From Lentilactobacillus otakiensis DSM 19908 = JCM 15040 (GTDB lineage Bacteria > Bacillota > Bacilli > Lactobacillales > Lactobacillaceae), in the NCBI RefSeq assembly GCF_001434145.1, contig NZ_AZED01000014.1, positions 186,001 to 250,000 of the forward strand: DNA of 64,000 bases, written 5' to 3'. The stretch's first letter is position 1. Every line of letters begins with the position of its first letter. Below, piece by piece: positions 21,382-30,041 of the stretch. Below the pieces are notes generated by a model, which was not told the DNA's origin, searched no databases, and saw only the letters and a list, made by a program, of their open reading frames with translations. Both the position numbers and the translations under genes were made by a program.

Positions 21382-23220
21382 ATGGATTTAGAAAAAATGA
21401 AAGAACATCAAAAATATATTCGAAACTTTTCCATCGTTGCTCACATCGACCATGGGAAATCGACCTTAGCTGATCGAATCCTGGAAATGACGGATACCGT
21501 TGCTAAACGTGACATGAAGGATCAATTGTTGGATAACATGGATCTTGAGCGAGAGCGGGGCATTACGATTAAACTGAATGCCGTTGAGCTGACTTATCAT
21601 GCAAAAGATGGTCACGATTACGAGTTTCACTTAATTGACACCCCAGGACACGTCGACTTTTCCTATGAGGTTTCACGAAGCTTGGCTGCCTGTGAGGGCG
21701 CTGTGCTGGTTGTCGATGCTGCGCAAGGGGTTGAAGCTCAGACTTTGGCCAATGTGTACTTGGCAATTGACGATAACTTGGAGATTGTGCCGGTGATTAA
21801 TAAGATCGATCTGCCGTCTGCTGAACCGGAAAAAGTCCGTACTGAAATTGAAAATGTCATCGGCCTGGATGCCTCTGATGCTGTCTTGGCCAGCGCTAAA
21901 AAGGGAATTGGGGTTCCAGAACTGTTGGAACAGATTGTGCATAAAATCCCTGCTCCTGATGGCGACGTTGAAGGGCCATTAAAGGCTTTGGTTTTTGACT
22001 CGGTCTACGATGATTATCGAGGCGTTGTGCTGAGCGTTCGTTTATTTGAAGGCACCGTTAAGCCTGGTGACAAAATTCGAATGATGAACAGCGGCAGCGA
22101 GTACGAAGTGACTGAAGTTGGTGTCAACTCACCGAAACCAGTGAAGCGCGATTATTTGATGTCTGGGGATGTGGGCTATATTACTGCCAGCATTAAGGAC
22201 ATCACCCAAACTCGAGTCGGTGATACAGTAACCAACGCGTTGGATCCCGCTGATGAGGCATTGCCGGGTTACCGGGAAATGCATCCAATGGTTTATGCCG
22301 GACTGTATCCGACTGACAACGCTAAGTTTGACGATTTGCGTGAAGCTTTGGAAAAATTAAAATTAAACGATGCCGCTTTGGAATTTGAGCCCGAAATCTC
22401 CAAAGCGTTAGGATTTGGTTTCCGTTGTGGCTTTTTGGGTCTGCTTCACATGGATGTGGTCCAGGAAAGACTCGAACGGGAATTCAATCTTGAATTGATT
22501 ACCACGGCACCATCCGTTACGTATGAAGTGAAATTAACTGACGGTGAGTCGAAAACGGTTGAGAATCCATCTGAAATGCCGGATGTTTCATCGATCAAAC
22601 AAATTTCCGAACCGTACGTCAAGGCAACCATCATGGTTCCTAACGATTATGTTGGACCCGTGATGGAACTGTGCCAACGTCGACGTGGTGAATTTGACAC
22701 GATGGAATATCTTGACGAGTATCGGGTGAATGTGATTTATCACATGCCGTTATCTGAAATTATTTTCGACTTCTTCGACAAATTAAAATCCAGTACCAAG
22801 GGTTATGCGTCATTGGATTATGAGTTGGAAGACTACAAACCAAGTGATCTGGTTAAAATTGATATTTTGTTAAATGGTGAAAAAGTGGATGCTCTGAGCT
22901 TCATTTCTCATCGTCAATTTGCGGCTCCCCGTGCGCGGGACATTGTTGGCAAATTGAAGAATATTATCCCACGACAAAACTTCGAGATTCCAGTTCAAGC
23001 TGCGATCGGGGCCAAAATCATTGCCAGAACCAACATTAAGGCATACCGAAAGGATGTTACTGCCAAGTTGTATGGTGGTGATCGAACCCGACGGATGAAA
23101 CTGTTGGAGAAACAAAAAGTTGGTAAGAAGCGGATGAAAGCTGTCGGGAAGGTTGATATCCCGCAAGAAGCCTTTATGGCCGTCCTTCAAACTGACGAGG
23201 AAGAAAAAGGCGACAAATAA
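21382..23220 (+). CDS. lepA: Elongation factor 4 (LepA)
   Basis: LepA is a ribosome-bound GTPase related to EF-G, linked to back-translocation and translation under ionic stress. The 612-residue product has G1 [10 protein letters not shown]3 DTPGHVDF, G4 NKIDLP, EF-G-like domains II, III and V, and the LepA-specific C-terminal domain ([24 protein letters not shown] region). It starts at ATG 21382 with AAAGTGAGA upstream. It is a single-gene unit between the dnaJ terminator and its own terminator. Confidence 0.97.
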   Translation: MDLEKMKEHQKYIRNFSIVAHIDHGKSTLADRILEMTDTVAKRDMKDQLLDNMDLERERGITIKLNAVELTYHAKDGHDYEFHLIDTPGHVDFSYEVSRSLAACEGAVLVVDAAQGVEAQTLANVYLAIDDNLEIVPVINKIDLPSAEPEKVRTEIENVIGLDASDAVLASAKKGIGVPELLEQIVHKIPAPDGDVEGPLKALVFDSVYDDYRGVVLSVRLFEGTVKPGDKIRMMNSGSEYEVTEVGVNSPKPVKRDYLMSGDVGYITASIKDITQTRVGDTVTNALDPADEALPGYREMHPMVYAGLYPTDNAKFDDLREALEKLKLNDAALEFEPEISKALGFGFRCGFLGLLHMDVVQERLEREFNLELITTAPSVTYEVKLTDGESKTVENPSEMPDVSSIKQISEPYVKATIMVPNDYVGPVMELCQRRRGEFDTMEYLDEYRVNVIYHMPLSEIIFDFFDKLKSSTKGYASLDYELEDYKPSDLVKIDILLNGEKVDALSFISHRQFAAPRARDIVGKLKNIIPRQNFEIPVQAAIGAKIIARTNIKAYRKDVTAKLYGGDRTRRMKLLEKQKVGKKRMKAVGKVDIPQEAFMAVLQTDEEEKGDK

Positions 23221-23231
23221 ATAACTAAAGT

Positions 23232-23274
23232 AAAATCCCATTACCCGGAATTTCATCCAAGTAATGGGATTTTT
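23232..23274. terminator. Bidirectional terminator between lepA and the 23.3-kb regulator-like gene
   Basis: AAAATCCCATTAC (23232-23244) is perfectly complementary to GTAATGGGATTTT (23261-23273). The arms carry A-run and T-run on opposite sides, so the hairpin can stop transcripts from both converging genes. Confidence 0.9.
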
Positions 23275-23283
23275 GAAATTGAT

Positions 23284-23727
23284 TTATTTCGCTTCAGCTT
23301 CCATGCGGTCACAATTTGGGGCAATATGACTATAGATGGTTTCCAAATGCTCCAACTCTAATTTGTTGCTGATGACATCATTAAATAATTGCTCGACGGC
23401 AGCCGTCATGGCTTTTTCATCCGGCTGGGCGTCAGAGGATTCAACTTTTGCCTGCTGAATCTCGTACAATTCTTGTAAAAGGTTGATCAGGCGATGGCGG
23501 AAGTGAGAAAGTTGAATTGAAGTGGGTGCATCGGCATTTTCATGTTTAACATGATAGTCAAAGTACCGCTCCAGTTTTTCAACCGTATTCAATGATAGAT
23601 TATCGACCCGTCTGGTGTGGTTTCTTAATCTGATAATAATTGAGGAGTTAACCCCCGTTAACTTCTGGATTTGATAGGCACTGTCATCACTATCGAGGAC
23701 GGCCTGGATCTTTTCTCTAGTATTCAT
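23284..23727 (-). CDS. Uncharacterised protein with N-terminal HTH-like region
   Basis: The function is not recognised. The 147-residue product begins MNTREKIQAVLDSDDSAYQI. Residues about 1-55 look like a Cro/XRE-type helix-turn-helix (QKLTGVNSSIIIRLRNH, then LSLNTVEKLERYF). The remainder is hydrophilic and helical, with a stretch of Gln/Glu/Lys and no membrane segment. The ATG at 23727 is chosen because GGGGGA lies 7 bases before it; a TTG at 23742 would overlap that ribosome binding site. Its predicted promoter contains an 18-bp palindrome, compatible with autoregulation. The next minus-strand gene upstream may be cotranscribed. Likely a DNA-binding regulator; not proven. Confidence 0.7.
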   Translation of the reverse strand: MNTREKIQAVLDSDDSAYQIQKLTGVNSSIIIRLRNHTRRVDNLSLNTVEKLERYFDYHVKHENADAPTSIQLSHFRHRLINLLQELYEIQQAKVESSDAQPDEKAMTAAVEQLFNDVISNKLELEHLETIYSHIAPNCDRMEAEAK

Positions 23728-23801
23728 ATTCATTTCCCCCAAATGACTAAAAATTTGATGATAAAAGCTCAGAACCTGTACCTGTTTACCCTGTCACAAT
23801 T

Positions 23802-23830
23802 ACCATATGACAAATGTCATATACTGTCAA
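23802..23830 (-). promoter_or_regulatory. Minus-strand promoter with embedded palindromic operator
   Basis: On the minus strand TTGACA (23825-23830) and TATGGT (23802-23807) are spaced 17 bases. Between and overlapping them lies a perfect inverted repeat ATATGACA-AA-TGTCATAT at 23805-23822. A repressor bound there would cover the promoter of the gene ending at 23284. Confidence 0.7.
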
Positions 23831-23858
23831 ACTTTTGAAAACTTGACGGGAAAATGGA

Positions 23859-24254
23859 TTAGCCAATTCGTAATTCAGTAACGAGTTTTGTGTCGACGAT
23901 CGGCGCATTGCCTTCGCCTTGATGGTGGACAACGCGATCAAGCAGGTCGTTATCAATAATGTATTGGTCAAAAAATTGCTTTGTCGGAACTTCTAACAAG
24001 CTGCGGTCGTGGGACTGTTCAAAAGCAACCTGATCAAGCACCAAATTTTGAGGGGTTGCAGAAAAAATATTATAAATTGCTTTGAGGGCAACCTCTCCTG
24101 ATTTAAGAATGTGCGTATCTAAATAACTTCTTAGGAATAGCTGATGGCCTTCAAAAATCGTATCACTTGAATGTGACTCCAGAACTGCCCGATAGCGAAT
24201 CTCGATGGTATCAGGGCGGATCTTATTAATAAATCGAACGCGAAATAATTCCAT
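23859..24254 (-). CDS. Uncharacterised conserved-looking protein, 131 aa
   Basis: Not recognised. The product begins MELFRVRFINKIRPDTIEIRYRA in frame from ATG 24254, which sits behind AAGGAG with 9-base spacing; an upstream frame extension to 24305 has no ribosome binding site. The protein is soluble, mixed alpha/beta in character, with no signal peptide, membrane segment or obvious catalytic motif. Codon use and base composition do not differ visibly from neighbours. It is divergent from the 24.4-kb gene and upstream of the HTH-like gene on the same strand, separated by 131 bases containing that gene's own promoter. Confidence 0.65.
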   Translation of the reverse strand: MELFRVRFINKIRPDTIEIRYRAVLESHSSDTIFEGHQLFLRSYLDTHILKSGEVALKAIYNIFSATPQNLVLDQVAFEQSHDRSLLEVPTKQFFDQYIIDNDLLDRVVHHQGEGNAPIVDTKLVTELRIG

Positions 24255-24329
24255 TATTCTCAGCTCCTTTACTACATCATATGATAAACTGATTAAGGAG
24301 TGCAACTTTGATTGATTATGCGAAAATGT

Positions 24330-24358
24330 TTGCGTTTTATCTCACATTCAATTATTAT
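24330..24358 (+). promoter_or_regulatory. Predicted promoter of the 24.4-kb hypothetical gene
   Basis: TTGCGT at 24330-24335 and TATTAT at 24353-24358 with 17-base spacing in a very AT-rich divergent intergenic region. Pattern only. Confidence 0.45.
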
Positions 24359-24423
24359 ATATATTAATTCGTTTTTTATTCGATTTTAAAAATTAAAATT
24401 TAATAAGCTGGGAGGTGTTTATT

Positions 24424-24774
24424 ATTCTAAGTCGAACAAAACAGTATTTGAGAAAAAATGGTTATTTCTATAAAAAAGAATATATTCGGCCTTTATTGAC
24501 CCCGGACAATATTTACATTTTTAGATTTGGTCGTGAACGCTTGGATAACCGGCTTATTATTCGATACAGTCATAAGTGGACTGGCAGACAACGAATCAAC
24601 GAAATTGATTTGCGTCTGCATAAGCAAAAGCATCCCCGGATTTTTGAAAATGAATCTGAGCTACTTAATTACTTGGAAGGGCACCTTTTGAAGCATGAAG
24701 CTAAGGTTCGTGCTCGAGAGAAAGAGAAACAAAAGGAACATGAGCATGAAGTATCTGACAGTGCGTCTAAGTGA
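24424..24774 (+). CDS. Uncharacterised basic protein, possibly ATT-initiated
   Basis: Not recognised. About 116 residues, basic, beginning LSRTKQYLRKNGYFYKKEY and ending in a charged Lys/Glu helix (KVRAREKEKQKEHEHE). No membrane segment is seen. The start is problematic: the only upstream in-frame canonical codon, GTG 24415, lies inside the ribosome binding site GGGAGG (24410-24415). TTG 24448 has no ribosome binding site. ATT codons at 24421 and 24424 lie 5 and 8 bases after GGAGG, so one of them may be the real start; 24424 is used here. It precedes prmA by 83 bases, separated by a long inverted repeat. Confidence 0.6.
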   Translation: MLSRTKQYLRKNGYFYKKEYIRPLLTPDNIYIFRFGRERLDNRLIIRYSHKWTGRQRINEIDLRLHKQKHPRIFENESELLNYLEGHLLKHEAKVRAREKEKQKEHEHEVSDSASK

Positions 24775-24778
24775 GATA

Positions 24779-24840
24779 GATTCTAACAGGAAGCTGGTTT
24801 TTGCCTAAATTGGGCTGAAGCCAGCTTTCACTTTAGAATC
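24779..24840. repeat. Long interrupted inverted repeat upstream of prmA
   Basis: Outer arms GATTCTAA (24779-24786) and TTAGAATC (24833-24840) and inner arms AAGCTGG (24791-24797) and CCAGCTT (24821-24827) are each perfectly complementary. They form a 62-base cruciform-type hairpin with two internal bulges of equal size. No T-run follows, so it is not a standard terminator. It may protect or process mRNA between the hypothetical gene and prmA. Confidence 0.75.
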
Positions 24841-24857
24841 AGATAAAGGAGAAATTC

Positions 24858-25817
24858 ATGGATTGGACTGAATTATCAATTATCACAACCAGCGAAGCAG
24901 TTGAAGCTGTTTCTAATATTTTGATGGATCACGGCGCAGCGGGTGTTTCCATTGAAGATGCCAAAGATTTCGAAAAACTAAAGCCGGGACGCTATGGTGA
25001 CCACGGGGAAATCGTTGATCCAAAAGATTTAACCCATATTTCTCAGGGAGCTATTGTGTCTGCTTACTATCCTAATAACCAGCAGATTGATCAACAGGCC
25101 AATCAAATTGCGGCCAAGGTCCGTGGTTTGACTGCATTTGGACTCAACCCTGGCCCAGTTGAAGTGAATTTAACACCGGTTGTCAACCAAGACTGGCAGA
25201 CGGCTTGGGAGAAGTACTATCATCCAGTCTCAGTCTCTCGATTCATGACAATTGTGCCCAGCTGGGAGGATTACCAACCTAAAGTTCCGGAAGAAAAGAT
25301 TCTCCGATTAGATCCTGGAATGGCATTTGGAACAGGGACCCACCCAACGACTCGATTATCGCTTCAAGCCTTGGAAATTGTGATGCAGGGTGGCGAATCG
25401 ATCTTGGATGTTGGAACCGGCTCGGGCGTACTGAGCATTGCCGCAAAACTGATGGGTGCTGGTGAAATCAACGCTTTTGATGTCGATGAGATTGCAGTTC
25501 GCTCAGCCGAAAAAAACATTAAACTCAATCCTGCCGCGAAAGATATTCATGTAGCGGCCAATGACCTGCTTAAAGGAATCCACCAACAAGTTGACATCGT
25601 GGTCGCCAATATCCTTGCAGAAATTATCATCCCACTTGTTCCACAAGCGTGGGACAATTTGAAGCCGAATGGTTATTTTCTGACATCGGGAATCATCAAA
25701 GATAAATTTGAAACTGTCCGGGACGCGATGGCCGATCAGGGATTTGAAATTATTGAAACTTTGAAAATGAAAGATTGGTATGGAATCATTGCACAAAAGC
25801 CAAAGGATGAGGATTAA
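24858..25817 (+). CDS. prmA: Ribosomal protein L11 methyltransferase
   Basis: PrmA trimethylates ribosomal protein L11. The 319-residue product has an N-terminal L11-binding domain (about 1-120), the conserved linker RLDPGMAFGTGTHPTT and the SAM-binding motif LDVGTGSGVLSIAA near 185. The catalytic-pocket NxL motif is in VVANILAEIIIPL. The start ATG 24858 follows AAAGGAGA. rsmE begins 3 bases after the stop, so the two RNA/ribosome methyltransferase genes are translationally coupled, as in other Firmicutes. Confidence 0.95.
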   Translation: MDWTELSIITTSEAVEAVSNILMDHGAAGVSIEDAKDFEKLKPGRYGDHGEIVDPKDLTHISQGAIVSAYYPNNQQIDQQANQIAAKVRGLTAFGLNPGPVEVNLTPVVNQDWQTAWEKYYHPVSVSRFMTIVPSWEDYQPKVPEEKILRLDPGMAFGTGTHPTTRLSLQALEIVMQGGESILDVGTGSGVLSIAAKLMGAGEINAFDVDEIAVRSAEKNIKLNPAAKDIHVAANDLLKGIHQQVDIVVANILAEIIIPLVPQAWDNLKPNGYFLTSGIIKDKFETVRDAMADQGFEIIETLKMKDWYGIIAQKPKDED

Positions 25818-25819
25818 CG

Positions 25820-26572
25820 ATGCAACATTATTTTTTGGATCAAGCTTTAAAAACCGGCGAATCCGTTACATTGCCCAGCAATATTGGCCATCACTTGGGA
25901 AAAGTATTACGCGCCGAAGTTGGCGATCACTTTGAATTAGTCGCCCCTGACCATCAAGTTTTTGAAGCTCAGGTAAGCGCATTGGACGGAAATATTGTCA
26001 AGGCCAAGATTCTCACTCCAACTAATAAAGATGTTGAACTACCAGTGAATGTGACAATTGTCAGCGGTCTTTCAAAGGGCAACAAACCCGAATGGATCGT
26101 TCAAAAGGCAACTGAGCTTGGCGTTGCTCACATTATTTTCATGCCGATGAATTGGTCGGTCGTGAAGTGGAATCAAAAGGCTGCAAAGAAGATTGCCCGC
26201 TTGAATGAAGTGGCGTTAAGTGCTGCCGAGCAGTCGCACAGAAACATTGTGCCAACCGTCGAATATCTCGACGGACTGAAGGCCTTAACTCAGTTGGATT
26301 TTGACACCAAGCTGGTGGCTTACGAAGAATCAGCGAAGCAGGGTGAAGAAGCTAATTTGGTTAAAGCAGTCAAACAGACTGCAAAGGGCGGTTCGATTGT
26401 TGCTGTATTTGGACCGGAAGGCGGTGTCAGTGAGTCTGAAATTGAGGACCTAAAGGCACATGGCTTCATATTAGCTGGTCTTGGTCCGCGCATTATGCGA
26501 ACAGAAACGGCCCCACTCTATTTCTTAAGTGCCATTTCCGTACTCACCGAACTGAGTGCGTTTGCTGAATAA
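25820..26572 (+). CDS. rsmE: 16S rRNA m3U1498 methyltransferase
   Basis: RsmE methylates U1498 in 16S rRNA. The 250-residue product has an N-terminal PUA-like domain and a C-terminal SPOUT (knotted) domain containing VFGPEGGVSESE and LGPRIMRTETA, the SAM-binding knot. The ATG start at 25820 follows GGATGAGGATT at the end of prmA. The intergenic stretch to the next gene contains a predicted promoter. Confidence 0.95.
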   Translation: MQHYFLDQALKTGESVTLPSNIGHHLGKVLRAEVGDHFELVAPDHQVFEAQVSALDGNIVKAKILTPTNKDVELPVNVTIVSGLSKGNKPEWIVQKATELGVAHIIFMPMNWSVVKWNQKAAKKIARLNEVALSAAEQSHRNIVPTVEYLDGLKALTQLDFDTKLVAYEESAKQGEEANLVKAVKQTAKGGSIVAVFGPEGGVSESEIEDLKAHGFILAGLGPRIMRTETAPLYFLSAISVLTELSAFAE

Positions 26573-26574
26573 CT

Positions 26575-26604
26575 TTGACAACAATGATATTATTATGATA
26601 AAGA
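26575..26604 (+). promoter_or_regulatory. Predicted promoter of rel-dtd
   Basis: A consensus TTGACA at 26575-26580 lies 18 bases before TAAAGA (26599-26604), which has a TGa extension. The -10 assignment is uncertain because TATGAT nearby is only 13 bases from the -35. Confidence 0.5.
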
Positions 26605-26649
26605 AGAATTGATGAACGCCTGCGGGCAAATGAGAGAAGAGTTGATACA

Positions 26650-28878
26650 ATGGCGACTAAAATTTGGACACCAGACGATGTCATTGACAAGGTTTCTGAA
26701 TACATGAACAAGGAACATGTTGATGAGATTCGTAAAGCCTATAAATTTGCTAAAATTGCGCATCAATACCAGAAACGGCAATCTGGTGAACCCTACATTA
26801 CACATCCAACCCAAGTTGCAGGTATTTTAGCCGACTTGCATATGGATCCTGAGACGGTCTCAGCGGGTTTCCTACATGATGTAGTAGAAGATACCGGTGC
26901 TACTTTAAGCGACATTCAAGAGCTGTTTGGCCACGATATTGCCCTAATTGTCGACGGGGTAACCAAGCTGTCGAAAATTAAGTATAAATCAAGCGAAGAA
27001 CGGCTGGCAGAAAACCACCGAAAATTACTGTTGGCAATGTGTAAAGATATTAGAGTCATGATTGTTAAACTGGCAGACCGGCTGCACAATATGCGGACGC
27101 TTAAATCGTTGCGCCCAGATAAGCAGCGCCGGATTGCCAGCGAGACGTTGGAAATCTATGCACCCATTGCGGACCGTTTAGGTATTGGAACCATCAAATG
27201 GGAGCTTGAAGATATCTCATTAAGATACCTCAACCCTCAGCAATACTATCGAATTGTCCATTTGATGAATTCCCGACGTGACCAGCGGGTGGATTATATT
27301 GAAAAAGCCATTAAAGAAGTCAAATCAGCTATTTCTGCTCTTGGCGTCAAAGCCGAAATTTATGGCAGACCAAAGCACATTTACTCGGTTTACCGGAAAA
27401 TGGTGGAGAAGCACAAGCAGTTCAGCCAGATTTACGACCTGCTGGCAATTCGAGTAATCGTTGACTCAATTAAGGACTGTTATGCCGTTTTGGGTGCCAT
27501 TCATTCAGAATGGAAACCAATGCCGGGGCGGTTCAAGGATTACATCGCGATGCCCAAGGCCAACATGTATCAGTCACTGCATACCACGGTCATTGGACCT
27601 GAAGGCAAGCCTTTAGAAGTACAGATTCGAACCGAGGAAATGCACCGGGTTGCTGAATTTGGTATTGCTGCTCACTGGGCATACAAGGAAGGCATCACGA
27701 GTGCCGTCAAAACGTCACAGGACAACAATAAACTCAACTGGTTTAAACAGATCATCGAACTTCAAGAAGATACCGATGACGCTGCTGATTTTATGGACAG
27801 TGTCAAAGGTGAGTTGTTTGGAGACCACGTATACGTCTTTACGCCTAAAGGGGATGTCTATGAACTCCCTAAGGGTGCAGGACCACTTGATATGGCTTAC
27901 ATGATTCATACTGAAGTGGGGAATCATACGACGGGTGCGCGGGTCAACGGAAAAATTGTGCCGCTGGATCACCAGGTTAAAACCGGTGATATCGTCGACA
28001 TTATTACCGCAACTGGATCTGCAGGCCCCAGCCGTGATTGGCTGAAGCTGGTTCACACTAGACGAGCACGAAATAAGATTAAACAGTACTTCAGACAAGA
28101 AGACCGTGAGAAAAATATTGATGACGGTAAAAATCTGATTTCAAGGAAACTCCGCGAAGCTGGTTTTGAACCCAGTCGAATCATGATTCCTGATAAATTG
28201 GAGAAAGCTGCTGTTGACATGCATTATCAGCACGCTGACGATTTATTGGCAGCAGTTGGTTTCGGCGATGTTCAGCCAACTGGTGTAATCAATCGGTTAA
28301 CTGAAGATGCCAGGGCGCAACTCAAAAAAGAGCGTCAAGATCAGGCCGAAAAAGAAGTTTTGGAAGGCCACCAGACAATTTCCGAAGATACCGAAAGTAC
28401 CAAGAAGCAAAAGAAGCGGAAATCTTCAAATGGGATTGTGATCGAAGGCGTCGACAACCTGTTGGTTCGTTTAAGTCATTGTTGTACCCCAGTACCAGGC
28501 GACGAGATCGTTGGCTATATTACCAAAGGCCGTGGGGTTTCCATTCACCGGGTCGACTGCCCAAACATTCGGACAGCTGAAGAAAATGGTGAACGATTGA
28601 TTCAAGTTGCTTGGGCCGACAACCCTGAAGAACGGACAATTTACGATGCCAGTCTCACGGTTCAAGGTTACAATCGGGCAGGCCTGTTAACTAATGTGTT
28701 AACGGCAGTCAACAGTGTCACCAAGTCGGTTTCTTCGGTAAATGGGCAGGTTGACAACAACAAAATGGCAACGATCACCCTGGCAGTTGGTGTTCGCAAT
28801 TTGGAACAACTGGAGCGGTTGATCGGTGCGATTAAAAACGTTCACGACGTTTATTTGGTCGAACGAAAATTTAGATAG
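26650..28878 (+). CDS. relA: Bifunctional (p)ppGpp synthetase/hydrolase, long RSH
   Basis: This is the long RelA/SpoT homologue of Firmicutes, controlling the stringent response. The 742-residue product has an N-terminal HD hydrolase domain with intact HD in FLHDVVEDTG (near 75-85) and HxxRTL-type downstream residues. The synthetase domain (YSVYRKM, RFKDYIAMPKANMYQSLHT) is followed by a TGS domain (VYVFTPKGDVYELPKGAGPLD, near 395), a zinc-finger/helical region with HCCTPVPGD near 620, and a C-terminal ACT domain. Both catalytic halves look intact, so both activities are expected. dtd follows 12 bases later, the common rel-dtd pair. Confidence 0.96.
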   Translation: MATKIWTPDDVIDKVSEYMNKEHVDEIRKAYKFAKIAHQYQKRQSGEPYITHPTQVAGILADLHMDPETVSAGFLHDVVEDTGATLSDIQELFGHDIALIVDGVTKLSKIKYKSSEERLAENHRKLLLAMCKDIRVMIVKLADRLHNMRTLKSLRPDKQRRIASETLEIYAPIADRLGIGTIKWELEDISLRYLNPQQYYRIVHLMNSRRDQRVDYIEKAIKEVKSAISALGVKAEIYGRPKHIYSVYRKMVEKHKQFSQIYDLLAIRVIVDSIKDCYAVLGAIHSEWKPMPGRFKDYIAMPKANMYQSLHTTVIGPEGKPLEVQIRTEEMHRVAEFGIAAHWAYKEGITSAVKTSQDNNKLNWFKQIIELQEDTDDAADFMDSVKGELFGDHVYVFTPKGDVYELPKGAGPLDMAYMIHTEVGNHTTGARVNGKIVPLDHQVKTGDIVDIITATGSAGPSRDWLKLVHTRRARNKIKQYFRQEDREKNIDDGKNLISRKLREAGFEPSRIMIPDKLEKAAVDMHYQHADDLLAAVGFGDVQPTGVINRLTEDARAQLKKERQDQAEKEVLEGHQTISEDTESTKKQKKRKSSNGIVIEGVDNLLVRLSHCCTPVPGDEIVGYITKGRGVSIHRVDCPNIRTAEENGERLIQVAWADNPEERTIYDASLTVQGYNRAGLLTNVLTAVNSVTKSVSSVNGQVDNNKMATITLAVGVRNLEQLERLIGAIKNVHDVYLVERKFR

Positions 28879-28890
28879 GAGTTTAGCTGA

Positions 28891-29337
28891 ATGAGAGTGG
28901 TTTTGCAACGGGTTAAAGAAGCTTCGGTCAGCATTGATGGTACAGTACACGGCCGGATCGGCAAGGGATTTGCCCTGCTGGTTGGCGTCAGCGACACTGA
29001 TGGCGATGAAGAGGTTGAATATCTGACCCACAAAATTAGTAAACTACGAGTGTTTGAAGATGAGAACGGTAAATTAAACCTCGATATTAACGCAGTGAAT
29101 GGGGCAATTTTATCCATTTCCCAGTTCACGCTATACGCGGACACCAAGAAGGGCAACCGGCCGAGTTTCACAAAGGCTGGGGAACCAGCGCATGCCGACA
29201 AAGTTTATCAACAGCTGAATGAAAGTCTCCGACAAACTGGGTTGGATGTCCAGACAGGTGTTTTTGGGGCAGATATGCTTGTGAATATTCAAAATGATGG
29301 GCCGGTAACAATTATTTTTGATACAGATAATAAGTGA
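28891..29337 (+). CDS. dtd: D-aminoacyl-tRNA deacylase
   Basis: Dtd removes D-amino acids (and glycine) from mischarged tRNAs. The 148-residue product begins [17 protein letters not shown], carries the [17 protein letters not shown] block with the catalytic-site SQ and the NDGPVTI motif near the C-terminus, the chiral-proofreading Gly-Pro (in NxGPVT). The ATG follows TAGGAG. Length is typical. It is cotranscribed with rel and closed by the terminator at 29356-29385. Confidence 0.95.
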   Translation: MRVVLQRVKEASVSIDGTVHGRIGKGFALLVGVSDTDGDEEVEYLTHKISKLRVFEDENGKLNLDINAVNGAILSISQFTLYADTKKGNRPSFTKAGEPAHADKVYQQLNESLRQTGLDVQTGVFGADMLVNIQNDGPVTIIFDTDNK

Positions 29338-29355
29338 TTTGTTTAGATAAAAAAC

Positions 29356-29385
29356 AAAGTCGAATCGATGTGGTTCGGCTTTTTT
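29356..29385 (+). terminator. Intrinsic terminator after dtd
   Basis: AAGTCGAA (29357-29364) pairs with TTCGGCTT (29374-29381) with one G-U, followed by TTTT. Confidence 0.8.
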
Positions 29386-29398
29386 AAGGAGTAACAGA

Positions 29399-30040
29399 AT
29401 GATTAATCAATTGTTTTGGGATTTTGATGGGACACTTTTTGACACTTATCCAAAAATGGTGACTGCATTTGCACAAGCCTTGGGTGACCTGGAAATCGAT
29501 GACGTCGAGATTGATAAAGTCCAGATTTATACAATCATGCGCCAACACGATGTTGGAACGGCAATTCGCAAGTTCTCAGCATTTTATGGAATTGATGAAA
29601 AAAAGCTGCGCAAGCTCAATAAGCAGTACCAAACCACGCTGGTTGAGGATGCATTACCATTTCCAGGGGCCAAAGAGGTACTTGAACTTGCCACTTCGAT
29701 GAATGGCCGCAACTTTTTGCTCACCCATCGGGATGACCAAGCGAAAACGATGCTCAAAAAGTTTGACTTACTGGATTCATTTAGTGGTTTTGTGACTTCC
29801 AATCAGGATTTTCCACGGAAACCAAAGCCGGATTCAATTAATTGGTTAATTGAAACCAATCATGTGGACAGAAAAAAAGCGATCATGATTGGTGACCGCA
29901 AATTGGATGTCGCTGCGGGGCACAATGCAAATATCGCTTCGTGTTTGTTTGATCCTGATGGGACAATTGTTGATTCCGGAGATCCGGAAATCCGAGTCAC
30001 AGAAATTAATGAACTCGTCCCTTGGCTGACAAACAAATAA
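29399..30040 (+). CDS. HAD superfamily phosphatase, phosphoglycolate phosphatase-like
   Basis: A subfamily IA haloacid dehalogenase-like hydrolase of 213 residues. Motif I is DFDGTLFDT near residue 9, with nucleophile and general-acid aspartates. Motif II is FLLTHRD near 103. Motif III is the lysine in RKPKPDS, and motif IV is MIGDRKLDVAAG near 163. The helical cap lies between motifs I and II, as in Gph or YsaA-type enzymes. The substrate cannot be told from sequence. The start ATG 29399 has TTAAGGAG upstream. It converges with the amidase gene with one base between the stops. Confidence 0.85.
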   Translation: MINQLFWDFDGTLFDTYPKMVTAFAQALGDLEIDDVEIDKVQIYTIMRQHDVGTAIRKFSAFYGIDEKKLRKLNKQYQTTLVEDALPFPGAKEVLELATSMNGRNFLLTHRDDQAKTMLKKFDLLDSFSGFVTSNQDFPRKPKPDSINWLIETNHVDRKKAIMIGDRKLDVAAGHNANIASCLFDPDGTIVDSGDPEIRVTEINELVPWLTNK

Positions 30041-30041
30041 T

